Assembly (NCBI GenBank): GCA_027405735.1
Contig: JAPEHQ010000002.1
Coordinates: forward strand, 2,356,001 to 2,420,000
DNA: 64,000 nt
From: Mucor racemosus
Taxonomy: Eukaryota > Mucoromycota > Mucoromycetes > Mucorales > Mucoraceae
Reading direction: 5' to 3'
Shown: positions 34,821-46,789 of the stretch, piece by piece
Numbering within the stretch: position 1 is the first letter of the stretch
Layout of the letters: each line of letters starts with the position of its first letter
Position numbers and translations under genes: made by a program
The notes under the pieces: generated by a model
The model's input: the letters and a program-made list of their open reading frames with translations, nothing else
Database searches by the model: none
Told to the model about the DNA's origin: nothing

Positions 34821-35048
34821 TTACATATCCTTCAATTGAGATACACCACCTCTACCGTTCTCCAGCTTGTTTAATTCTCTCTTGACCTCTTCTAATGTTT
34901 CAACAGCTGCATTGATGTCTGCTTGGCTAGCATTCTTGTCAGATTTCATGCTATTAACCTTGGCTTGTTGGGTATCAAGGACTTGCGATAATTGGATCTT
35001 ATCTGTTTGATCTTGGATTGTTTGAGCTTGTTGCTTATCTGAAGACAT
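34821..35048 (-). CDS. Small WHEP-like helical protein, 75 aa
   Basis: An intronless 75-codon frame with no signal or membrane segment. The central part VNSMKSDKNASQADINAAVE then TLEEVKRELNKLEN resembles the WHEP-TRS helix-turn-helix of eukaryotic aminoacyl-tRNA synthetases (pattern V..LK..KA...I..AV..L..LK). The N-terminus is Gln-rich. A paralog with the same core lies 450 nt upstream in the same orientation. TATAAATAAG (35120-35111) precedes the start by about 62 nt, so it is probably a real, expressed gene. Function is unknown. A tRNA- or synthetase-binding role would be inference from the domain alone. Confidence 0.7.
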   Translation of the reverse strand: MSSDKQQAQTIQDQTDKIQLSQVLDTQQAKVNSMKSDKNASQADINAAVETLEEVKRELNKLENGRGGVSQLKDM

Positions 35049-35396
35049 TTTTGTATATTTGGTTTCGATTAATGATAAATATTATTAGAGAAACAATCTT
35101 CAGTAGGGCTCTTATTTATACCAAAGAATTATTATGCAATCGTCACCATGACATTTTATGAAGTAAATCATACATAATTTAAATGTCACTATAAATTCAA
35201 TCTAAATCATTTCTTATATCATATAAATATCATTTCATCAATTAGTTCATTGAGTTTTAACTATACATAGCGTCTTTTCGATACCTTGAAATTTGACACT
35301 TTTTATTACTAATTTTGCAGTTCATTTATCCAACCATAGTTTCATGCACTTTATGTGTAGATGATCAATGTATTCATATGCTAGTATTTTTCAATA

Positions 35397-35410
35397 ATTG
35401 CCATGGAAAT
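35397..35410. promoter_or_regulatory. X-box-like site
   Basis: ATTGCCATGGAAAT lies about 350 nt upstream of the 75-aa WHEP-like gene. It is one of several GTTGCCATGG-type palindromic cores in this window. Confidence 0.25.
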
Positions 35411-35500
35411 AATGTTTAAATCTCCCAACAACAAACACTCCATATAATAACATTTTGCATTACAGTAAATAAATTGGCTCTTTTTATTTGATTATCAAAA

Positions 35501-35719
35501 CTAATCCTTGTTGTTCTGTCCCAACAACTCTTGCTCCTTCTTCAAACTCTCTAAAGTTTGGGTTTGCTTCTCGATATCTGCCTTTTTAGCGTTTTTATCG
35601 GATTTCAAATCATGGACTATACGTTCTTGAGCTTCAGTAGATTGGGCTAATTGGTTTTTCACGCCATCTTCTTGTAAAGCTTTGGCTTCTTGATTATTCT
35701 TGGGGTGTAATGCAGACAT
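35501..35719 (-). CDS. Small WHEP-like helical protein, 72 aa (paralog)
   Basis: An intronless 72-codon frame related to its neighbour. The shared core is IVHDLKSDKNAKKADIEK then TLESLKKEQELL. It is charged and predicted to be wholly helical, with no targeting signal. The pair differ at both ends but keep the LKSDKNA..ADI core, arguing for selection rather than chance. Function is unknown; the WHEP-like resemblance is by pattern only. Confidence 0.65.
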   Translation of the reverse strand: MSALHPKNNQEAKALQEDGVKNQLAQSTEAQERIVHDLKSDKNAKKADIEKQTQTLESLKKEQELLGQNNKD

Positions 35720-35882
35720 TTTCTTTTCTTGTATATGTTTAGATGTGATAATAGTATTGCAGAAAAATAAGAGATTTTGAAAAAGTGCGTCTATTTATTT
35801 CAAAAATTAAAAACATAATAATAATGAGGTAAGTGTGAGATCAAAACATCTTGATTGGGCCATGATGTAAAACCCCTTTGAC

Positions 35883-37265
35883 TTAGGAACCAGCAGTGTA
35901 AAAATACGAATCTTCCCAAAATGGACGATAATCATTGATAGCGGCAGTGATAATGGATACAAGCGGTCGATGTTCTGTTGCATTGCAAAATCTGTCAAGG
36001 ATAATTCTACATTTCAAGGAATTAGATTTTATTATTTTATCAAATTATGTATCATTTTTACCTTGTAAATTTGAGATATAAAGGACCTCTAAACAAGTAG
36101 TAGATGAACAGATAGTCTCTTCTTCTAGATTCGTCTTGCTCTAAGGCTGACATTGGCTGCATGTGTCGAGCAACTCTAGATGCCATGTCAATACCAAAAG
36201 AAACAAGCCATGGTTTCCATGACCCTTCATCATCTTTTTCAATACTTTCATCCTCTTCTTCGTCATTTTCCTCATCATCATCATCTCTTTTAGCTTTTAA
36301 TCGAATCAATTCATTCTTTTGTGTATTTCTTTGCCTCAAAAATATCATAAGCGCTAAATATGCACAAACGTTTAATCGCCTATTCATTAGAATTATATAC
36401 CTGGCATTGCTTACCGTAAATAAATGGTCTAACAATCCATAATAACTCACTTAGATGAGCCCATCCTCCACGATTATTATTCCGGCTACTGTTAATCTGG
36501 CTAGAGTCATGAGATGCTGATAAAGCCGTACCAGTTCTAGGGTCAATTGACGTCAATTCGTATTTTTCATCCTGTGCAATCTCTAGTGAAACTGGATCCA
36601 CATTTCGAATAAAATGTGTTGGGTGTAAGATCATTTTTCTTCTTGTACCGTAAAATATTATAAGCCGCAATAACCCTCTATTATTTACATACATTAAGCG
36701 TTATAGTCTCGATAAGTCAACATGTAAATTTACTTTAATCCCTCTAAACTTGCAATGAATTTCCATTTCGAACTTTTCGATACTTTTTTATTCAATAGCA
36801 TCTCAATCACAACTTCAGTATATGATATCACACTTAAAACTGAAGAAGCCGTTTTACAGGACCAATTTGAATTATTGTTCTGTAAAAATTGACCATTGAA
36901 TGTCTCTGTTGATTCACTGTCATTCTTCAACCTAAGATAATTTGATTTTTGCACCAAAAACTTTGTGTGATAGAGTGACACCAAATTCAATCCTGCGAGA
37001 ACTATTACAAAAATTAACACATGTGATTATCATGTAATACACAATAAAATTACCTGCTTGCGAGCAAAAGTCGCTATCTTCAAATCTACCTACAAGACAC
37101 AGCATTAATATATACTTTAATTCAAACTCTTTTAATATTACCAGGCAGTAATAATGATAACGCTCTAAGGGTATCCTCAATTGTATCTATATATGTCGAG
37201 TAATTACTGACACTATTGTCATTTTTATGCTTGCTGCTAAAATGTAAGAGAGAGCTCGGAAGCAT
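35883..37265 (-). CDS. PEX16: Peroxisomal membrane protein PEX16
   Basis: Six exons (37265-37142, 37089-37054, 36992-36734, 36677-36415, 36353-36062, 36006-35883) join in frame to about 365 aa. Recognisable PEX16 blocks in order are IDTIEDTLRALSLLLPGRFEDSD near the N-terminus, LNLVSLYHT, LRLIIFYGTRRKMILHP, the VDPRTGTALSASH-type segment, HLSELLWIVRPFIY, LMIFLRQRN, the acidic EEDESIEKDDE insert, WLVSFGIDMASRV, RRRDYLFIYYLFRGPLY and a C-terminal INDYRPFWEDSYFYTAGS. PEX16 inserts into the ER or peroxisome membrane and recruits PEX3 for membrane-protein import. The acidic stretch before the last hydrophobic part is longer than usual. The start ATG at 37265 was chosen because the conserved region begins within 30 residues and upstream frames close. 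Confidence 0.92.
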
Positions 37266-37825
37266 TCTGTATTTACAAAAAGAAGGGGGGAAAAAGAGAA
37301 AAGCTTCAAACATCATGATTGAGCTGCCCTCTAGTATATAGTGAATGGTACCCCTTTTGTTCATGTACCACAAACTTGAACAATTTAGTCATGCAATGAA
37401 CATCCGCCTGCTTTTTCCCATTACCTATTTGGAAGAGATCAAAGCTTCCGGTGAATTTTTGGGCTTTAAAATGAAAATGATCAACGATATCTAAAATTTA
37501 AGCAGCAATAAAATAAAGCGAGATTTTAATTAAAAAATACTATATACATATTTCGTAATAGTTTATTATAACATGCATATGGAAGATATCCCAACTTTAT
37601 TTCTAGTTTATATAGTATGCCCCACGGCTTAAATGGGAATCGTGGAATTATATATATACTGCTCGAGAAAAATTAAAAGGGCATCTAATCTTATGATTGG
37701 AAGCTATAGCTAACTAAATTCGAAACATTATCCTCAGAAAACGATATTGTTTGCTTTACATTTCGATATTTTGGTTAATTATATAACTCAAAATTTCAAA
37801 CTAATACATGTATACGGTACGTACG

Positions 37826-37863
<38 letters not shown>

Positions 37864-38599
37864 GATGTTTCTTCAAAAAATTGCGCATATACGTTCGATC
37901 CATTATTGAAGTTTGAAACTGCCGCACAAATTAGATGCTATGAACAACTAGACATTTGCACTCAAAAATTTCCTTCGTTACATCACTTACATAACGTTGA
38001 AAATACAAAAATTTCTGCTTTTAAATCCTTGGTAAATCTACCATTTTAAAAGACCTATAAATCATAATATATAATATATACACCGTACCAAGTAAGTATG
38101 CAATCTACATGCGAAAATTTGAGTTAATGTTGGAAGCATTGTAAAACTTTGATATTGCAATACCGTAATAAAACTACTAAAATAACATGCTGTTTTAGTC
38201 CTATAACTCTTTATTAACATGTGCGCCAGACGTCTAGCTTTTATTTCAACTATACCTCTTGATATATTCAAATTGCAATATAACGCATTATAATCTCAAA
38301 AATCATCTTAGGTACCTTGAGGGTAATCGGATCACATTATCAAATTCATGACACTTATTTCATCCTTCAAGTTGTAAAATGTTACACACAGCTTTTCAGA
38401 ACCTAAACAAGTGGGCGCTCTACTCCTACTGTTTAAGCAATGAATCAATGAATGCTAAGGTTTATAATTTTGAATACTGTTACGGCTATAGTACATATTT
38501 TAAAATTCTCAGCTTGTTTAATTCAATATACATTAGTTGCAAGTATTTTCCTGGTTGCTTCATTTATTTTAAGCAGAGAAAGAGAGGCTTCGTTTAGAA

Positions 38600-38832
38600 A
38601 CCTGTGCTAAACTCCTTGAGAGTTTATGGATACATACAATCTTATTTATAGAAAGAATAATAATAAATAATAGTAAAATTTACCATGGAGAACGTAGGCT
38701 TTATTACAAGAAAAACTAATGGTAAAAGAAAGAACCAAGAGCTTCTAGGTCTTGGTTTAAAAGACTATTTATAAGAATTACATTTCAATATGAGTTAGAA
38801 ATTGAATTGGCAGTTTAATATCCTCGAAAACC
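38600..38832 (+). repeat. Repeat module R2, copy 2
   Basis: Matches 16795-17030. The ATG frame (MENVGFITRKTNGKRKNQEL) is conserved but ends early at LKDYL. Here R2 lies immediately before R1, the reverse of the order in copy 1. Family B sequence (AAGCAGAGAAAGAGAG) lies just upstream. Confidence 0.65.
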
Positions 38833-40016
38833 GACAAAAAGGCGGCAATAGGTTCCAGTGATGGCCATGTTTATGTTTATAATATTGGAGAGGTAAGACT
38901 AAAACTCAATGTAAATCACCTCTAGTGCAATAATTATAAAGTAAGATTATATCAACATCAAATAAACCACCACACAATATTAACATGTATAAAGATTTAC
39001 AATAGTAAGCTTGAATCCAGTTGATACAGCATCGTAAATTCTTAAAAAAGTCCTCAAGTATTATACAATCTCTTATTTTTAAGACTTACAAGGCTTATAA
39101 GCGGAATATTCATTTTAAAAATTATTCTTGTCCAGATCATCAATTTTGACATTTTTTAATTTTTTTTTCTGATTTTGCAAATCTAGAGTTAATTGTACTA
39201 CCAATCATAAAAAAAAAATATACACATATATAACATTTAACTCTCTATTTGCTCAATAAAAAATAAAAAATATTTTTATTGCAAAATATTACATGAAAAT
39301 CCTTTAACCTATATTCCGTTTTTGGGACAAAAGTACAAAGTTTCATTACTTAACATTTAATATTAAGCTTTTATAACATGCGTATTAGCTACGGTTACAA
39401 TTTTCTCTCACAATATAGTATATTTAAACGTTGATTTTGGTATCAAAATTTGATTTTTCTGTTTTTTGATCAAAATCATGAGTGTTGGTAAGGATAAAAT
39501 GAGTCACCAAAAATGTCTGCTACAAAATCTGAATTTTCAGACCGTACGTGGTTAAATATAAGAAAAGTTAAAAAAAAAAGAAACGCCTTTTTATTTAAAA
39601 CTTAGATATACCATAGTATAAGAGACTTAGCAATTCAATCCTGCTATGCCCAATTACGGCGTCGTTCTACGAAATTGCTTTTGCAATTTTTTAATGAATG
39701 TATGATATGATAATAGATAGTTTTTCTGGTAACAAAAATGTATGTTTCTATTATGACAACAGATATTGCCTATTTTGTTTATTAGCTTATTATGGTTTAT
39801 GCGCTGTGATGCTGCTTTTACATTGGCTGAAATGAGCAAGTTAACAGGGCTTTAATTGCGCTAAATAATGTAAAGCCTTGAAAATCCTTTTCTATTATGT
39901 GTGTTGTTTCTCTCTTTTTGTTTTCATATTCCAATGATATATTCACCGTTTGATAAGGAATATCAGACTATCAAGCTGGCATTCTTTTGTTTTATCTGAA
40001 TACGCATTCTAACAAC
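38833..40016 (+). repeat. Dispersed repeat R1, copy 2, with a dynein-intermediate-chain exon fragment
   Basis: Starts with DKKAAIGSSDGHVYVYNIGE followed by a GTAAGA splice donor at 38893. This is the last WD-repeat of a dynein intermediate chain with its intron boundary still attached. About 1.1 kb of repeat shared with copies 1 and 3 follows. It extends beyond copy 1, through the GTGTTGTTTCTCTCT region, to GAATACGCATTCTAA, where it and copy 3 stop aligning. Confidence 0.7.
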
Positions 40017-40689
40017 GTAAGAAACTAATGTTTTTAATATAAGTAGCAGTCTATATTAAAGATTGATATTTTTATTTAAACGCGTTCTAAGATCAAATAT
40101 CATTATTTACTACTGTATTGTTGAACGTATTTCTTGATTACCAGATCAAAAAAATGAAGGCAATGATATTTATATATACTCAATGAGAAGCTAGAACTGG
40201 CTACAAACCCATGAAATGTTCCAGAAAAGTGATAGAATTTTAAATAATACAGAAACAAAAAAAAAGAATAACCTAATGTTTTGCCTACTTGTCTAATAAC
40301 CATAGTTTTGATCGTAGCTATACTTGAAAACAAATCGTTTTACAGCTGACAATCGTAAACCAAAATAGTAAGTTTAAAGAAGGTTAATTTGTTTAAATTT
40401 CATGAGTGATAAAGTAACATTTATAGCTTTAAATTTGGCTTGCATATAAATTTAAGCAGTAAGTATTATTTAATTTTATGCTCAAGCAAAAATTATTGTT
40501 GCTATAAACATTATTATAACTATATAAACATATTTATAAATAATAATAATCGTAAATATAGCGGCTCTTGCATGTATTGCTCTACATCTCTACATCAACA
40601 ACGTATTGAATTGTATTATTGTCTATAATCTATATTAATAAAAGCAAATAATAATTTATAAAAACCCATTCCAGTAAAAAAAAATGCAA

Positions 40690-41059
40690 TGGAATTTTGA
40701 GAACGGCACGATGCTTATGTACAAATCAATTTGTGCCCATGTGCCCATACAATCAACTCATTATGCTCATGGTCAGATTTTATCATTATGCACAAATAGG
40801 AATAATGATACGCTTATGGTGGGCAATTCTACTATTATGCGCACATAGGATTAATGTCATGCACACGGACAGAATCTATAAGTCTACACATACAGGCTTT
40901 TCGTTATGGTCGTGTGCAGTTTCTTTTGTTGTGCCCATGTGCATCTTGTTGTTATTTTTTTAGCCATTAACCAGTGGGCGCAATAACTCATCAGGCTATA
41001 GGGTGCAGCCCACCTGGACACAGCAAAATTATCTTGCGCAGCACAGGTCGGCCGTAGTG
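40690..41059. repeat. Subterminal-type repeat region ending in a CACTA-like terminus
   Basis: The stretch 40690-40960 is full of short TGTGCCCATGTGC, TATGCACAAATAGG and ATGCGCACATAGG variants in both directions. GCCGTAGTG at 41051-41059 is identical to the presumed right end of the outer element at 24196. A solo end of another CACTA-like element is possible; its partner end was not found. Confidence 0.35.
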
Positions 41060-41429
41060 CTTTTATATATAAATCCTTTAAATTTGTGATTTTATGGACT
41101 TTTTTTGAATCCGGTTGTATCATAATATTATATTTTTCAAGTTAAACCCGTTATTAGGCTAATAACGTTGTAGGTTGTATTTACGCTTTACTTAAAATAA
41201 GCCTTTGAATAATTAATAGCAATACGGTTGAACCTTAATCTTTGTATGAAATTTTGATACCTGCATCTTATAGCTGCTTGGAATATTTAAACAAACGCGT
41301 CCGGGCTGTCCGGTGATTTTTTCTAAAAATTTAAAGCCTGGAAATATCATTAGATGGCCGCTTCCGGAGATTGTTCGGCTTTTTTTTGGAAGAGTGACCA
41401 TTGGCAAAAATATGAATCATATATTATGT

Positions 41430-41555
41430 TGTATATATACCACCAAGTACCATATGTTATCACCTTCTACAGTATCAATTATCAATACATCTTACAATCT
41501 ATTGACTACGACGTGTATTGAAGTGCAAAGTTTTGATATCGGATATAAGAAACCC
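41430..41555. repeat. Dispersed repeat family B, copy 2
   Basis: Matches about 5140-5262: TTATCACCTTCTACAGT, CAATACATCTTACAATCTA and TGTATTGAAGTGCAAAG in the same order and orientation. Confidence 0.6.
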
Positions 41556-44547
41556 CTAGCGTACAAATTTTAATCCAGTAATTACCAAGAACGCTTGGAC
41601 CTCAATTATGACACCATGTTATTTCATCCCAGCTGTTAATCAATCAAATAGCTATCAAATCAACATCCTAGCACATTTAACGCAGTATTGTAACAAGGCA
41701 ACTCAGAAGCTCTGCAAGAACGGTTAAATTATGATTGGTCCATTTCAATCCATAGATTACTATCAAACAGATCTAGTGGTGGCTCAATAGTGCTTTAACT
41801 TACATCACAGGATCTCAATGATGTCAAATCAATATACTGTAAAAGGCCACGCTTTTATATCTAAATAAACGATAGCTTGTTTTTATTATACAGTTGAATA
41901 ACTGATTCATTACTCATTCTTTTTTAACTGTATTCTTTTTTAAGTATTATTCATCAAACCTGAAAATATACGACAAGGCTAAACCTTTTGCAATTCTGCG
42001 GATCAGTGCTAGAAGTACCTGCCATTGCAACGGGAGGTCATTTGGATTCGTATTCGTTGAGAAGAACTGATGGGCTTGCTGATCTTAGTAGGTGTAAGTA
42101 TCAGGTAACAAACTTGTTGCTCGAACTGGCTGAACGTACAATGACCCATGGATGCTGGTAGTATTGGTGTCGAGCCGGGTTTTGCCAGCTAAATTTACTA
42201 GTATGCATATCATATGCATTAATGAAAAAAGAAGAAATTTGCTAGACATATGCAAAACTTCTTACTAATTAAGAAAAAAAAAAGGTGGATCATATTCGAT
42301 GAGAAGCAAGGTCATCGGAGATTCTCTTTCCAAATTTATATCCTAATACCAAAGGGCTTCCCTATTTGGCGGGTTTGAATTCACAAATATATGTGTCTCA
42401 CTCAATTTGTAGCGCATGCGGTACCCGTTAAGCTTGTCACTCCCCTTATTAGTACATTAATATTAAGCTGCATAACATAAAAATTGAATATGGATGAATG
42501 TAAAACAATCTTTGCCAAAATGAGAATTAGTGTAACATTATCTACAACGCATAGAAACTCAAGTGATATTCAACAGATGCAGTTGCATTAGAAAATTCAG
42601 TTTTTAGGAGTAGAAACACCTAGAATTATACTGGAAAACGAAAATACGCATTATTCATCAAACTAAAGACATACACCAACTTCCAATCCACCAATGTTAA
42701 ACGCAGATATCAATTGTATAATCTCTACCAATGCAAAATAGTAATATGATGATAATATACTGTTGTATGAATCAATCAGTTTGACAATTATAATTAATGG
42801 TAATAATAATAATAGTGTAGTGGAATTAAATACTAAAAACGCTTGATAAAAATAAAACAACCTAAATTCCAAGTGTCGCTCATAAGATATGATGCCACTT
42901 GAAATGTGAACAACAATAATAATAAACAAACGCTTCAATTGAACACAATAACAAACGCATGCTAAAAATATGAATTACCTTTTTTGAACCATACATATCG
43001 TGTAGATGATAGCACCCTTGATCACGGCGCAATCAATTACACAAATGACATATATATCAAAACAGGATTCTATCCAAATCAATAATGATAATAAACAAAG
43101 ATATCAATTTAGTCAACTACTCATCTATATCGAAGTTGCACTATCAATATAAATAAGGTTCAAGCATATAAAAATTACCCCTTAAAAATCAAGGTTACAT
43201 AACATAGATATAACAGAAATAAACAAAACAACCATTTCCCAAAAGGTCGATATTGTCACACTTGACATACAATCCCTTATGGTCAATGCTCTACACAATT
43301 TACCCCTTAAAATATCAAATCAATAACAATGTACTCAAAACTGGAAGATTACTAAATATACATCCATTCAAGTCTGATGGTATCCAAGTTCTCCAAATCA
43401 CTATAAATACCCTCATACTTTTCAATTATTTTAACTCTTCAGAAATCTTTTGTAATAAAAACTTTAGCTGATTATTATAATTGTATTTCTACTGCTTTAC
43501 TTTTTTATTTTTTTATTTTAGTAAATAACATCGTCATTTACTGCAAATAGAATCAAGTTTTTAAAGTAATAACAAAAAACTATCTACAGTATGCTAGTAA
43601 ATCGTAGTTTAATACACTATCTATCGTTCAATATAACTGAATATTAATGAATCAGGGAAAATGTAACCGGTAAAAAACTGATGCCCAATGTACATCTACT
43701 AGCTCAAGATTGATAAAAAGTGCATTCATTGTGTAGTGGAAATTGCAACATTTGATGGATAGAAATTACAGGACCAAGATTGTTTATATATATACTTAAG
43801 ATAATCAGCTAAAATACAATTAGAACTAGATATATTTATTAAGTATATGTATAAGGAAAAAAGATGATGATGTCAAGCTATGAGTATAAAGATCAGGTAT
43901 TTATATGTTTTAGGAGCGCGGATATAGGGTATAACATTCGATAGTTGGATCTTGATTTCATAAGTTGGGAGACCAGTTGTATGAGGTTTTGATGTAAATA
44001 GATATGACCAGAATCAGATCCGACAAGGAGGAGGCAAAGTTAAGTAGATAGAATATTCTTTATAACAGAACAAACCAATGTGAATCGTCGGTAACGATTT
44101 CCATTGGCTCAGCTTCAATAATATCACCTCATCTTAGACTAAATATAATATATAATAAAATCACTCCACCTTATTCCACAATTGAGATAAAGTTGATATG
44201 AATCATTCCTTCCAGTTCCTAACTCTAATGATCATGTCCAGATAACATATTAAGAACTTACGATGAACCATACATTCTGCGCTCATTATTAGTATTACAT
44301 AACCCAGCTCAATATTTAGTCAATATCCTAAACAAAGATGTTGTGTTGTTTGCCTCTGAATTTCTATAAGGGTTTAAAAGCATACTTTATCTAACTTACT
44401 TAGATTTTAAATACTCATCATATGCTATTAGTAGTATCATTTTGTTTTTTATTTGATCGCTGTATTATTAAAAATCAAGCTTTTTATAGCTTATAACAAT
44501 GACAATGGGATGTTTCTAATTTTAGATTGACATTATTTATCATATGG

Positions 44548-45880
44548 CGCTTAGAATGCGTATTCCAATACAAGAAAAGAATACCAGCTTGATAGTCTGA
44601 TATGCCTTATCAAACGGTAAATATATCCTTGGAATAAGAAAACAAAAAGAGAGAAACAACACACGTATAAAAGGATTTTCAAGGCTTTACACTATTTAGC
44701 GCATTTAATAAAACCCTGCTAAATTGCACATTTCAGCCAATGTAAAAGCAGCATTACAGCGTCTGAACTATAAAGTAAGCAAAATAGGCAATATCTGTTA
44801 CTACTATAATAGAAAAATAAAATTTTCTACTGGAAAAACTGTCTGTCATATCATACATTCATTAAAAAATTGCAAAAACGAGCCCGTAGAACGACGCCGT
44901 CATTGTGCATAATAACAAGATTGAACTGCTAGCTCTTATACTATGGTATATATCTAAGTTTTAAATAAAAAAGCGGGGTTGTTTTAAACTTTTCTTATAT
45001 TTAACCGCGTACGGTCTGAAAATTCAGAATTTGTAGCGGACATTTTTGGGGACTCATTTTATCCTTACCAACACTCATGATTTTGATCAAAAAACAGAAA
45101 AATCAAATTTTGATACCCAAATCAACGTTTAAATATACTACATTATGAGAGAAAATTGTAGCCATGACTGATACAGATTTTATGAAAGCTTAATATTAAA
45201 TATTAAATAATGAAATTTTGTACTTTTGCCCCAAAAACGGGATTTTGGTTAAAGAATTTTTATGTAATATTTTGCAATAAAAATATTTTTTATTTTTTAT
45301 TTTTTATTAAGCAAATAGAGCGCTAAATGTTATATATGTGTATATTTTTTGTTTTTATAATTGGTAGTACAATTAACTCTAGATTTGCAAAATCAGAAAA
45401 AAAAAATTAAAAAATGTCAAAATTGATGATCTGGACAAGAATAATTTTTAAAATGAATATTCCGCTTATAAGCCTTGTAAGTCTTAAAAATAAGAGATTG
45501 TATAATACTTGAGAACTTTTTCAAGAATAATGATGCTATACCCACTTGATTCAAGCTTATTACTGTAAATAGTTGTACATGTTAGTATTGCGTGGTAGTT
45601 TATTTGATGATACTATAGTCTCACTTGATAATTAATGCGCTAGAGATGATTTAAATTAACTTTTAGTCCTACCCCGTCCAACATCATAAACATAAACATG
45701 GCCATCACTGGGGCCTATTGCCACCTTTTTACCCTCTTTGTCCCAAGCCAATTTATTCAATGCTTTACCAGAACAAACTTACTTTTGGCCTATAAAAATT
45801 GATTTATTAGTAAAATCAATTATTAAAATAATAAGCTAATAAGTAATAATTATGGTGTACCTTTGATAGTTGGTAGTGAT
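44548..45880 (-). repeat. Dispersed repeat R1, copy 3, with the fullest dynein-like exon
   Basis: The reverse complement of the R1 sequence. At its 5' end the minus strand has TTTTTATAG (a splice acceptor) followed from 45789 by an exon-like segment. This encodes KALNKLAWDKEGKKVAIG, then SDGHVYVYDVG, closely resembling the final WD40 blade of dynein intermediate chain. One in-frame stop lies just after the acceptor and the donor site is damaged. A further upstream exon-like piece (RRGKQDVVLYVVYHYQLSK) is unrecognised. Confidence 0.7.
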
Positions 45881-45954
45881 ATACAACATACAAGACAACA
45901 TCTTGTTTTCCTCTTCTTAGCTGTTGGCTACTAAATAGAAATAAATGCTTTTTA

Positions 45955-46590
45955 GAAACTAAATTGGGTCCGAGAGAGCTCAACGAGGTTGATGACATGA
46001 ATATATAAAAAAAAATGCTGCTCAATATAGTTAATATTTTAAAATCTACTACAAAAATGTCAAAAAAATAAAAAAAAAATAAAAATGCTCAGAATTTTTT
46101 TATACTAAAATATGCTATAGAATGCTTCAAAATAAGTAAGTTTTATTATTAAAAGTTGTTGGTATAGCTTAATTTTTTGTAGAGATATGAAGGCTCAAAG
46201 TTTTCTACTTTTACCAGTGAAATACCTGTAAAAATTTGAAACATTAGCGCTGAAAAAGTTATATCAATAGCAAGAAGTAGGATATTTTTGGATACTTGTT
46301 TTTGTATTAAAGTTGAACATCTCAGGTACATTGGCATATAGTTTTTTCTTGGTGTTATTTAGTGAAAAAAAAAAGTAGAGCAGGGATGAAAAGTGAGACC
46401 CAGTTTTCAAGGAGAAAGCAATGGATTTTACTTGTTTTTGAGTCTTTCATAAGGTATAAAATAACCTCAAGAATAGGTGGCGAAATACACTATGCATTAT
46501 TTAGTTTCTAGGGGTCTGAGCTCAGTTAGTTTGTATGTAAATATACCGAATTTTGTTGAACTAATGCCCAAATAGACATTTTATTTGTTT
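45955..46590. repeat. Dispersed repeat family C, copy 3 (partial)
   Basis: Aligns with the second half of copies 1 and 2. The minus strand again encodes NNTKKKLYANVPEMFNFN with the same stop position. Beyond 46480 it matches only copy 1 (ACACTATGCATT, CTGAGCTCA). Confidence 0.7.
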
Positions 46591-46789
46591 AACCATAATC
46601 GATTTCAGCGTTCAAAACGAGGCAGTTGTATTGGCCCGTTTTAAAAAGTGGGCCTGAATGGGGGGCTTTTTTTTTCCCGACCTACTGACTGAATCCCAAG
46701 CTGTTTTGATTGGTTTGACAAGCAGCAAAAGAATTGATTAAAAATTTTTTTAATTGTATTCTTTCTGCACAATAAATCCATTGACAATC

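Larger units (their letters stand above)
37266..46789. other. Large gene-free, repeat-rich block
   Basis: About 9.5 kb without a supportable gene. It contains a long poly-A tract (about 37826-37862), repeat R2 copy 2, R1 copies 2 and 3 in opposite orientation, a possible CACTA-type end at 41051-41059, family B fragments and family C copy 3. The part 41560-44540 is AT-rich unique-looking sequence with only chance reading frames. Confidence 0.6.

Noticed and set aside
39970..40030. Helitron 3' end (CTRR) at the shared terminus GCATTCTAA of repeat R1
   Set aside because: The bases after CTAA are not T in either copy and no terminal hairpin was seen, so the gene-fragment capture is not assigned to a Helitron.
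43253..43471. 72-codon plus-strand frame in the large gene-free block
   Set aside because: Composition matches random AT-rich sequence, with no motif, and it is not repeated elsewhere in the window.
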